This document shows, piece after piece, positions 24,742 through 34,606 of a DNA stretch of 64,000 nucleotides (positions are counted from its first letter, which is position 1; each line of letters opens with the position of its first letter). The translations under genes were made by a program, and so were the position numbers. The notes below the pieces were generated by a model that saw only the letters and a program-made list of their open reading frames with translations, ran no database searches and had not been told where the DNA came from. The stretch spans positions 682,001 to 746,000 of the forward strand of contig JAQQWL010000009.1 of assembly GCA_038363925.1 (NCBI GenBank), written 5' to 3'. This DNA comes from Apiospora phragmitis. Taxonomy: Eukaryota; Ascomycota; Sordariomycetes; Amphisphaeriales; Apiosporaceae.

Positions 24742-26845
24742 TCAATTCGGCTGTGCCGATTCGTCGATCAGGTCTTCTAGGGAACTCTGGCCTTGGCCGC
24801 GTTTTCCTGACCCGGCCGGGAAACAGCCCTTACGCAATGCCGGATGCATTACGATGTAGCGGGCCTTCTCAACAGACCAGTCACGCTCTTTGAGCCGCAT
24901 CCGCTGTTCGTAGGCTGTGATGCGCTGCTCAATTGACTTGCGTATCAGGTCCACCACCGTGTCCGCCACCTTGTCGGGGTTGCGTCGTGGGATGTCTTTC
25001 GACTGCCTGCCGCCCTCGCGACTGTACTCGAAGATCTCGACATATTCCATGCCGTCCCGGTAGCGCTTTGCTCCGCCGGTACACTTTATCAACTGCAAAG
25101 CTGACTTGAGGACATTCAATGTCCCAGGTTCAATGGTCACGGGTTCCCATGATGATGCTAGCGCCCTGACGCCCTTGAAGCTCTTGGCTTGCCGAGCAAT
25201 GGCCGTGAATAGTTCCAGGTATGGGCAGTGTTATTCCGAGTTCGCCTACATGTATGACTGGACATCTTCCAGTCTCTTCGTCGGAGGGTCGTCAGGACAG
25301 TTGGTACTGACATAACGTAGGAGTCGGAAGAAGCTCACTCGCCTCGTGGGTGCAGTCCATGGCTTCTTGTCACCTGTGCGACAGATTTGGGTCCATTCCA
25401 GTGCAGCTGGCAAGAGCCAAAGATGCGGCGTCCAGATACCATGCATTGATAAGGCGAGTAAGTCATCGCAGGTATTCCGGGTCCAAAGGTAACGGGGACT
25501 TGCATCAAACGGATCGTCGTTGCCTGCCTCGCCTTCCTCATTGGCCTTGGGCGCCTTGGCCGAGGCTGTCCTCTGCTTCGCAATGTTCCAAAGGTTCGTT
25601 GGGCTGCCGATAATGTACATGGGAGGCACCCGCCAGGCGCGGAGAACTATTTGCCATAGGCGACTGAGGCTCGACTTTGTCGACTTGACGTCCTTGGTGC
25701 TGAATTTCTCGACCGTGTTCTTGGCTTTCTCGGCGGTGGACTTCTTGAATTCCTCGTCAATATCTGAGCAATTCCAGGGAACTCTGCAGCCAGGTCGGGA
25801 AGTTGCATCATTTGTTCCACTTCCTGCTCCGTGACGCTGGGACATAAAAAACGAGGCTCTTCTTCGACTGCTCCCGCTTTGAGTTCTGCTGTTTCTCTTC
25901 CTTCTGATTCAGTTTTCTCTTTCGGACCGGAACGCCGCCGGCATCAGACAATGTTTCGTCTGCCGCTGAGGGATCTGAAGCTTCCGCCTCACGTCCACCG
26001 TCTGGCGTTGACGTATTGCCAGTTCCATTGGAAGAAGGCACTCGAGGCTTGCTCGAGGATATGTCTTGCGGCTTAGACGCCCCAGAGTCCTGATCGCGTG
26101 TCAACGATAAAACGACTTGCATTTCTGGGGCCTGGGTCCGTGACCCAGATCGGATTTCACGGGCCGAATCGCGTTGCGGTTGGCTTTTGTCGGGTAACTT
26201 GTACCGAGGCCGGCTGCTACGAGCAGGTCCTGGTCCTGTAGGCGGTGCCGCAAGGCCAATGTCACGTATAATCATACTCCAATCGAAGCTCGGCCGTGCC
26301 GGTGGCTGCGAGGAGGATGCGAAGTGGAACGTGTCCGTGGCTGGCGCGAAAAGCAAAGGTGCCGAGGAAGCGCTGGCGGTCGCGGCAGACCGGGCCCAAG
26401 GCTTACGTCTTTTAGACGGGCGGGGAGCCGTGTGCAGGTCCTCGGACTCGTCATCCGAGGACAGCACCACGCTTTCGCGGTGTGCTCGACCGGAGCGGAG
26501 CTGTGCTCCTTGCTCTGCAGAAGCCTGTTCATTGAACTGGGCCATCTGGACCTCCTTTGCGGCGGCGTGGCCCTTTGCAACTAGACGGGTCATTTCCCGA
26601 AGCTGGTCCTGCACATGCCGCATGTCTGGACGGCTGCTTTGCGGCCGTCAAGACGGGTTGGTCTGCACCTGCACATTTCGTGCAGGGCTGAATCCGGGCT
26701 GGAAAGAAGGTCGAGGAGTATCATTTGTATCAACTCCGTGCAACCGTAGCTGAGGACTTTGTCCATCGCTTGTTCCGGTGTTACTAGGCGGACTTTGCCC
26801 TTCAGGCCTATCAAGGCGTCGTCTTGGTTCTTGCTGGTCTGGCAT
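24742..26845 (-). pseudogene. Orphan low-complexity gene, broken or with unresolved introns
   Basis: Start candidate ATG at 26845. One frame gives a short disordered N-terminus, a TGA near 26651, and then reopens in the same frame at 26623 for a 271-codon segment. That segment has a coiled, Gln-rich start, acidic SSDDESED and basic KRRKPW patches and a Lys-rich end at 25808. It is followed by a piece with EVEQMMQLPDLAAEFPGIAQ in another frame, a Lys-rich helix plus Trp-rich region (25845-25246), and a final helical segment (25140-24742). No recognised domain. Repeated frame changes mean either several introns I cannot fix or decay. Confidence 0.3.
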
Positions 26846-27039
26846 TTTGATAGCCTACAAGGTACTATCGTCCAGTTTTGTGTAATCGATGGGGAAAAGT
26901 AAATGGTCGAGGTAGAAAAAGAAAATTGAACACGTAGAACAACAGTGATCTTGGCGCTCTGATCCCCTCAGCTGTCACCAAGTACATTATGTATCGTTGT
27001 TTCAATGACCTAGTAGAAAATGGTACATCCCTAGCGCTA

Positions 27040-27160
27040 ATGGCTCGATATCAAAATATGGATGGAGGGCTTCTATAGCCGAATGGGGATGGAGGGATAT
27101 TGCCAAATGTGGACGGAGGACCTCTTAAGCCAAATGTGGATAGAGGGGGGTATTAAAACG
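27040..27160 (-). repeat. Purine-rich minisatellite, copy C (inverted copy of array A)
   Basis: Begins GGCTCGATATCAAAATATGG and ends GGATAGAGGGGGGTAT. The reverse complement of 7761-7918 begins and ends almost identically, so the two are copies of one element in inverted orientation about 19 kb apart. Confidence 0.75.
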
Positions 27161-27295
27161 CCCCCCCCCTTTGCCACGGCATGGCTAGGTGCATGGGAAT
27201 CAGCCCAGCCACTTACGGTCAGCCACGATACCGAAAACTTCACGAACAAGTCATTGGGTTTTCCTGACCAACCTCTCTCCCATACTGACGCAGTC

Positions 27296-28758
27296 ATGCG
27301 TTGGTCAGGTCTTTGTACTATTCCAAGGCCACGGCTAGCTTTGGCATCATGTTCACCGCCCTTTGCAAGCATACGCCGTAACGTCGGACCTCGTTTCGCA
27401 ACCATGTCGACCCATGGCCCTCTCTACGAGCACATCGAAGATGTCGAAAGACTCGACTACTATCGATCCGGAGGGTACCATACCATTCAGATTGGCGACA
27501 TATTCCAGAACCGATACCGTATCGTGCACAAACTCGGCTAGGGCAGTTACTCGACCATTTGGCTCGCTCGGGATGTCGAAATGGCCAAGTACGTTGCTAT
27601 GAAAGTGGGCATAGCTGACCATGGTCCTAAGGAACTGCATCTTCTAAGTCGGATTTCTGCCTCAACGGCCCACAGTGGAGGATTCGGTAGCAATCTAATC
27701 TCCAGTGCTGGATCGCTACGATATCGAGGAGCCGAACGGGAGACACTCGTGCCTCGTCACTACGCCGGCAAGATGCATTCTTGCTGATGCAGTAGAGGCG
27801 GCGGATTATACCCCATCCAAGCTCTGCGTCGCCAGGTCGCTTGCTGCACAGCTCGCCATGGCCGTGGCGCACATACATGAGTTGGGATACTTCCACGGGG
27901 GTGAGTACCTTGCCTTGGCTCTCTTTGCACACAGAGTTACATGTGGTCATATCCCTAATCCTCGCCAGATCTTCATATGGGAAACATACTCCAGTTGCCA
28001 AACATTGACTCCCATTCAACCCAGCAGCTTTATGACGATTATGGACCACCAGTTCCGAACCCTTGGTAAGGGTCGATAAACAGCCGCTCACATCATCAAG
28101 CATCCCCCCATACGTCTACTCTCCGATCTGGCTTGGGAAACCTGGCGATGAAATGCTACTCCCTGAAGTCAAGATTATTCTCTCCGATTTTGGTACGGCC
28201 TTCTGCCCTTCACAGGAATCGGTGTGTGTATCCTGCACACCTCTGCAAGTTCGACCGCCAGAAGCAAGGTTTGCGCCGACAGAGCCTCTATCATATCCAT
28301 CGGACATCTGGAGTCTCGGGTGCATGATCTGGGCGGTTCTAGGAGTGAGGCCGGTCCTCAACAGCTGGTTATTTGGATGGGATGACGCCACAATGGACCA
28401 GGTCGACGCTGTAGGACCGTTGCCGGACGAATGGTGGAAGAGCTGGGAGAAGGGATCGAAGTGGTTTGCCGGAAACGGGAAGCCGATCGAGGGGAGGCAT
28501 GTGGAGGCTTTCAAGCAGCGATTCGAAGATGCGATTCAGGAGCCAAGACGGAAGATGGGAACAGAAGTGATCGGCGAAGAAGAGAGGGATGCTCTGTTCG
28601 AGATGATAAGAGGCATGCTGGTTTTCAGCCCGGGCGATCGCCTGAGCGCAAATCGCATATTGCAGACAGAGTGGATGAGGAAATGGGCAGTCCCTGAAGC
28701 TGAGAGGACTTGGGGGCAGGCGTGGTCCTGCAGCAGCCGCTCAGTAAGAGGATCATAG
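27296..28758 (+). pseudogene. SRPK-type serine/arginine protein kinase pseudogene
   Basis: The reading resembles a fungal SRPK-like kinase: an Arg-rich leader, then YEHIEDVERLDYY, RYRIVHKLG, the VAIK-type lysine in KYVAMKV, the catalytic loop HGDLHMGN (restored by removing intron 27901-27968), SDFG, then PPEARF, PSDIWSLGC and the family's GPLPDEWW near the end. Damage: TAG at 27539-27541 inside the Gly-rich loop, a one-base shift near 27703, and another near 28065 (CCCTTGG). A complete C-lobe from 28066 to 28758 is open. Three separate lesions of different kinds make a real relic likely, although two single-base sequencing errors plus one nonsense change cannot be excluded. Residues for ATP binding and catalysis are present. 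Confidence 0.72.
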
Positions 28759-29542
28759 ACACATCCCCTTGAGAGTGCGTATCTTTTGAGTAGATTATGG
28801 CACCGATTTGGATGCAGCAGGCCATATTAGGGCAACATCACACATGGCCACACGGGCAAATGCTAGTCTAATATACATTGGTGGCCAAGGGCGGAGAGGG
28901 TCAGAGGGCGTCCGGCCGAAATACGGCGCGAGGTGGCGATGGCAAAGCGAGCTCGACCTGGACCAAGTCCCCTTTGAGGAAGCCAATCCCCTTCCAGGGA
29001 TATCCATCTCTCGAAAGGAGTTATTAGAAAATAATGTTACGGTAACGGAGGGCCCACCAGAGCTACTGACGCCGGACACCACGAGAAGGTCTGTTGCCTT
29101 ATATTACTACTCTTTCGAGAAGCATCCGGTGTGCTCACCAACGTTCCGTTTTGGTGTATTACTTGTCATTAGATGCCAGTGAGGTTTCCATCCTCTGTCC
29201 GGTTGAGTTGTGTACTAATTACACACGGGAGCCGGGGAAGCCGGGTCCGAAATCGTCCCATGCCAAGACTAGTTTTCTGGGCCCCTGGAAAATTGACCGG
29301 GACTGTCCGACCTGACAGCATCCGAAACCACCCTGTGCAGGTTAACAGGAAATCTAAAACTGAGTCAGTAACATGCTATTTCAATTACAGGTTCTACCCC
29401 TGCAAATAGATATGGGGAAAGTACATATGTTGGCGGTGATAACGCTTCCCCAGAAACACTAGACGCATACCTCAGCTCGCATGGCCGGCGATAACAGGTG
29501 AACTTCACTCATTGTCAAAATCATACACCGAGCCTGGAAATC
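28759..29542. other. Intergenic, promoter side of the MFS gene
   Basis: Only chance frames (for example 28808-29182). No recognised feature. Confidence 0.45.
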
Positions 29543-31345
29543 ATGAGCCCCGGTTCCGCGTCCAAGTCAGTAATCGGGGACTTTGTGGAGGTGGAACCGC
29601 CGGAAAAGTCTTTGACGCCAATCGAAGACTCAGCACCTCCGACACCCGACTCCGATGATCTGCGCCCGGCGATTCCCCTCTCCAATCTTGCTGAGGGCAT
29701 CGTGGGATGGGAGAGCCAAGATGATCCGGCGATGCCTTTCAACTTCCCGCTTCGCAGGAAATGGCTCATTATCGGGCTGCTTTCTGTCGTCACTTTCTTT
29801 GTCCCCTTCGCTTCGGCCGTCCAAACGCCGAGTGTCCAGATCATCATGGTGGACCTGGGTGAGAAGAGCGCGACCATGGTGACGGTGACGGTCAGCATCT
29901 ACCTGTTGGGCTATGTCGTCGGGCCGCTGTTTCTTGCGCCCTTGTTCGAGATCTATGGACGGAGACTCGTTCTCAATGCTTCCAATCTCTTTTTCGTCGT
30001 GTGGCAGATCGGATGTGCGATGGCCCCGAATACCGCTACGTTGATCGTTGCTCGCTTCTTCAGTGGCTTGGGGGTGCCGGCTGTAATGTAAACTCCACCG
30101 TTCCTTTCCTGGGAGCCATTCAAAGTGTGTCCGAGCTGACTGATTTGCTTCTAACTAGACCATAGGACCCAGTGTTGTGGGTGATCTATTTCAAACCGAC
30201 GAAAGAGGTCTTGCCATGGGTATTTTCAATATTGGGCCCATTTTCGGCAAGTTTTGTCTCTCTCCCTTTCTCGTCTTACACCTGCCCTATTTCTTTCATA
30301 CACATTATCTTTGTTGCCGGAATCTAATGTTCCCCATGTAGGACCAACAATAGGACCACTTGTAGGCGCCTATCTATCTCAGAGTCTCGGTTGGCGATGG
30401 GACTTCTGGCTAATTCTGATCGCTTGCACGCCGGTGGTTCTGGTCGGCCTTTTGTTTCTTCCGGAAACCAACCACCGCGTCTTGGTCGAACGGAAAGCAC
30501 GACGTATGCGAGTCACAACCGAGAAGGCCGACTTACGAAGCTGTTATGAAGACCCAGAGTCAAGTCTGAGCAAACCCCAAAGCAACACGAGTGCTATCGC
30601 GCAGGGCTTGCTACGCCCGCTCACGTTGCTTTTCAAACCGCTGGTCTTCAGCGTGTCGCTCTATACCGCCTTCGCCTACGGAGCGTATTATCTGCTTCTG
30701 ACAACCATCGGTCGTGTCTTTACTCAGACGTACGGCTGGAGCGTGGGGCAAGCTGGGCTGGTTTACCTGTCCCTTGGCCTGGGCGGTTTACTAGGCCTTT
30801 TCGCTGTCATGGCCACATCGGATCGTGACTTGGTTCGCCGTGTTAAGAAGAACAACTCGTGCTATGAACCCGAAATGCGGTTACCTCTCAGCATACGGTT
30901 CGCGTTGATCGCACCGATCACCTTCTTCGTATTCGGCTGGGCTGCCGAAAAGCACGTGCATTGGGCCGTCCCTCTCCTCAGCCTCATACCTTTCACCTTT
31001 GCCATGTCGGGCATCTTCCAGACCCTGCAGCTTTACTTGGTGGACTGTTACGAAGCCTACTCGGCAACGGCTGTGGCAGCAAGTGCGGTCTTTCGGAGCA
31101 TTCTGGGGGCCGCCTTGCCGATCGCGGGACCCAAGATGTTCGAAGTCCTGGGTCTGGGCTGGGGCTGTTCGTTGTTGGGTTTTATATGCCTGGCTTTGGT
31201 ACCAACTCCCCTACTCCTCTGGAGATTTGGTAAACACCTTCGGCTGAAAAGTAAGGTGTCTTTTTTGCAAAGTAGGAGGCCAGATGCAGTAATAAAGATT
31301 CATGTTTCTCAGAGTAACCACCATAGAATCGCTGCAAGATTATAA
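29543..31345 (+). CDS. MFS transporter, DHA1-like drug/metabolite exporter
   Basis: Plasma-membrane exporter of about 543 aa. Exons 29543-30082, 30159-30246 and 30342-31345. Intron 1 is GT-AG (GTAATG...ACTAG). Intron 2, 30247-30341, fits only as GC-AG (GCAAGT...GTAG), which keeps the conserved GPIFGPTIGP in frame. A cytosolic acidic N-tail of about 80 residues precedes TM1 (WLIIGLLSVVTFFVPFASAV). Motif A-like LFEIYGRR follows TM2, and the fungal DHA1 pattern continues in exon 2 (GDLFQTDERG) and exon 3 (GWRWDFW, then PETN). About 12 hydrophobic segments. Convergent with the class I terpene cyclase and 1 kb from it, which suggests export of a terpenoid, but this is context only. Confidence 0.85.
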
Positions 31346-31639
31346 ACATGGAGATGTGTCGTAGTGAATGGAGTATGAGTCGTGCTGTTCTATCTGCCCT
31401 CCTATATCATTGCTACGGCCCCAGTTCCCCTGAAACTGCGCGATATAGTAGTAAAGCAAAGAACAAGTACTTCAAGACATGACCACATTCGACGTTGTGT
31501 AGCGAGAGTGAGAGCAGGTAAGGGCAAGTACCAGTAATCCAGCGCCAGGATGCCATTGGTTTGTCTTTCATTGCGGAAAATGTGCCTGTTTGGTGACAAC
31601 TCTGTCTTCTTATTCGTATCTTATCTGGGATTAAGTAGG

Positions 31640-31796
31640 TTCGAGCCTTATTCGAGGCTAGGTGGGTTCAAGCCTTATTCGGGGCTAGGCGGGTTCAAGC
31701 CTTATTCTGGGTTGGGCAGGTTCAAGCCTTATTCAGGGTTGGGCAGGTTCGGGTCCTATTTAAGGCTGGGCAGGTTCGGATCTTATTCGGGCGGGG
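31640..31796 (+). repeat. 27-bp tandem repeat, about six units
   Basis: Unit TTCAAGCCTTATTCGGGGCT plus AGGCGGG, diverging towards the right end. One frame stays open through the array (repeating FKPYSGLGG), which follows from a unit divisible by three. The GGTTCAAGCC core resembles a tRNA T-loop only by chance. Confidence 0.85.
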
Positions 31797-32392
31797 TACA
31801 AGTTATCTCTGACAGGATTACAGCGATGCTTATTTCAATTTAGGTGGCCGAGGGGTTTTAAACACCCAACAATGCTGGGCCCTTTTCAGACTTTATTCAA
31901 TACTATCCTACCGGCGCCGAGACGACACCGCCGCAGCGCAGGGGCGCAGAACAGCCAGATACTGCTACGGTACACAGGTCATCCCGGACTCTTTGCCGTT
32001 CTAGACTCGAAGAGAATAAAGCCCTCATACAAGTCAGAACGAAGCATTTTTCATGCTACCAGGTTTCGAGTCTTTGTCGCTCCTACTACTGCCACAGCGT
32101 GTGGTCACTTGCTGGCGAGCTTCGATGGCTATCACGAGCATTTCCATCGCTGAGTATGGAGTTGAGAAGCAGACTTGCGCACTAGAGAGCAAGTCCGCTT
32201 ACTGCTCAGAAAGTAGGAAAAGATCAAAGAGCATTTGCGAACCAAATCCGTACGAGACAATCCCAAATGGTAAGTTAAGATCCATGCAGCAGTTGGTACA
32301 AATCCCCCTCGAATGTTGCCATTTTCCCCCACAAGAGTCCTACCATGAGGGCATTGCTAAGGAGAGATCTACAATGTCACCGCTACGATCCC
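31797..32392. other. Intergenic, nothing recognised
   Basis: 3' region shared by the MFS gene and the terpene cyclase. Chance frames only. Confidence 0.45.
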
Positions 32393-33658
32393 TTATTTCT
32401 TAATCCTGGCTGCCTCGCCACCATACCGGCTAGTAGTCATCGTGTAAAACGTGTTACCAGCGCAGAGAAGGAGCAGAACATCGACAAAGTGCCAGTGCTC
32501 ATCCGTCATGCGCTCATCCGTCTTCAGGCGCTCGCACTCAGTCAGCATCTCCTGCTCGTTGAGCAGCTGCAGCACGAACGCGGCCGCCTTGGCATCGTCG
32601 ATGGACAAGCCGCAACTGGTCCGCAGCACCTGCACCAGGTTGATGATCACAAAAGTCCGCCCGGCCTCGAACGAGCGGAGCTCCTTGTCGAACGACCCGA
32701 GGTCGTTGACGATGGAGATGTGGTCGCCCGCCAGTCTCAGGATCTTGGCGGTCACGGGTTCAGTCAGCGAGACGGGCGACGCGATGCTGAGCTTGCACGC
32801 CGCCGCGAGCCACCAGTCGGCTGCGTCCATCCACCGGTAGTCGAGGTACTCGCGCGGCGACGTGAAGACGCCCGGCTCGGGCTGCGCGTGCATGACCCAC
32901 TCCAGCATTCGCTCGATGAAGTCGTGGCCCGCGTCCGTGCCCGTCCTTTCGTCGCAGGCGCGGCACATGGCTACGATCTCGTCGATGCGCGTCTGCAGCG
33001 GAGTTGTGCCCTCTGTCTCGGAGGAGTTGCTGGGCTTCTCACCGCGCATGCGCGCGACGAAGTCGTCCTGGACGTTTTTCAAATCCTCTCCGGGTGCTTC
33101 CTCCCAAGAATCTGGTGTTGATACGTCAGCAAGATCGGGTACAACTCTAAGAGCCAGGAAAGACCCACCATCGAACATGACGACAAACAGGATTCCCACG
33201 GCAATCAGCTTCATGCGCTCCTCATCGGCCTTGGGGAAGAGGTTGATGGCGAAGGTGACGAAACGCTCCCCCAGCGGCGCTGCAAGTTCGCGCTGGGCAA
33301 TGGTGGCAAGGTTACCGCCACGAGACAGCTTGGCACTATTGTAGCTCTTGTCGGCAGCGACGAGCTCGCACAACTCGGCCGCATAGTCCAGTGCCGCCTT
33401 CCAGTGCCGGTTGTGACGGAGACATGTGAGGCCAGTGTGGTAGGGAAAGCCGGCTGCCTTGGGATCGATGGGGAAGCAGTTGTCGGAGAAAGGGTCGTGG
33501 GCAGACCGGTTGGCGATGGGGTTCTCAAAATACCAGTCCTGGGCTACTAGGAAAGGTGGGAGTCGGGGTATGTAGTTCCATGAAAAGACTACGGGGATCA
33601 CGTGCTCTAGATCCTCAGGAGCAGCGATCTTTTCCAACTGGAGGGTTCGGGCTGACAT
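32393..33658 (-). CDS. Class I terpene cyclase (sesquiterpene synthase family)
   Basis: Cytosolic, Mg2+-dependent cyclase expected to ionise farnesyl diphosphate. The start is the ATG at 33658. One intron, 33112-33168 (57 bp, GTGGGT...CCAG). Protein 402 aa. The aspartate-rich motif appears only after splicing: D163-D164-S-W-E, with the D164 codon split G|AT. The second metal site NDLGSFDKE (N-D-x2-S-x3-E type) lies near residue 300, followed by a helical C-terminus. Unspliced, the first motif reads FDGGS and looks inactive. Length and motifs fit the basidiomycete/ascomycete sesquiterpene cyclase family. Product unknown. Divergent from the HAD-type cyclase across 948 bp, so co-regulation from one promoter region is likely. 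Confidence 0.85.
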   Translation of the reverse strand: MSARTLQLEKIAAPEDLEHVIPVVFSWNYIPRLPPFLVAQDWYFENPIANRSAHDPFSDNCFPIDPKAAGFPYHTGLTCLRHNRHWKAALDYAAELCELVAADKSYNSAKLSRGGNLATIAQRELAAPLGERFVTFAINLFPKADEERMKLIAVGILFVVMFDGGSFLALRVVPDLADVSTPDSWEEAPGEDLKNVQDDFVARMRGEKPSNSSETEGTTPLQTRIDEIVAMCRACDERTGTDAGHDFIERMLEWVMHAQPEPGVFTSPREYLDYRWMDAADWWLAAACKLSIASPVSLTEPVTAKILRLAGDHISIVNDLGSFDKELRSFEAGRTFVIINLVQVLRTSCGLSIDDAKAAAFVLQLLNEQEMLTECERLKTDERMTDEHWHFVDVLLLLCAGNTFYTMTTSRYGGEAARIKK

Positions 33659-34606
33659 GGCAGCGTCGGGTGTCACACTGACGCGATACTATCAGTGGTA
33701 ACAAGAGGCAATAGGGGTCACAAACGGCGGAGGGTGAGTAACAAGAAAGAAACCAGACCAGAAATAGAAGCCTCCTTTCAACTCTATCGGTAGGGGGAAT
33801 AAGAAGCAAAACATATACACTGTGAGAGGACCACAGTTTATTAAGCTTTATTATGTAACACTTTCGTCTCATCTTCTAGATTGATTGACCGACCGACACA
33901 AACCGTTGGGGTGTCAGATCGTCCAAACAAAGGAGAAACTTCTTGGCATAAAGCATGTAGCGACTTACTGTACCAACAGGCCGGTGAGGACTACACCCAC
34001 CTCGAATTAGTGAACAGCCGATAGAGATGAACCATGACACGAGTAACGACCAGCTTTTCCTCTTTTGGGCAGGAAACCAGGGCTTGGCCCGTATATTACA
34101 GTTTGTCTCAAATGAATGAAGTGCGGGTCCCGTTTCTAGAACGTCCAGCACTGAGTCGTGTGACGATTTACTAAAGTAGGCAATAATACCAACTTTGGGG
34201 CAACACCACTGTCCAGAGTCCGAATGAGGCAGTCGATGAGGCCTCGGGCGGCCTAGAACTTATAGGGCATGGCTAAAAGGCTTATTAATCATGTCATGCG
34301 GAAACCGGTGGTCTCCCTCTATCGGCTTTCTCCGTACCCAAATCGGCCCTGGCGGGAACAGGTCCAGATCATAACGTGGGATGACACCAAGGTTGTTCCC
34401 ATAACTACGGAGACGCATGGCTCCCGGGGCCCCGAGATAGCCAGCACAGGAGATGGAGAGAGACATGAGGGCGGACGTGGAGAGGCCACCCCAGCGCGGC
34501 ATAAACATGTATATTACACGCCGCCTCCGCAAGTCGGACGACAGATTGATAGATTATCCCCCGAAACACTCCATTACCTGTCAGACAACCATTACACTAT
34601 ATCGAA
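33659..34606. promoter_or_regulatory. Shared intergenic region between two divergent terpene cyclase genes
   Basis: 948 bp with no supported gene, lying head-to-head between the two cyclases. It is expected to hold both promoters, inferred from position only. No palindromic zinc-cluster site was identified with confidence. Confidence 0.5.

Noticed and set aside
31640..31796. tRNA genes suggested by repeated GGTTCAAGCC
   Set aside because: The motif is part of a 27-bp tandem repeat; no acceptor, D or anticodon stems.
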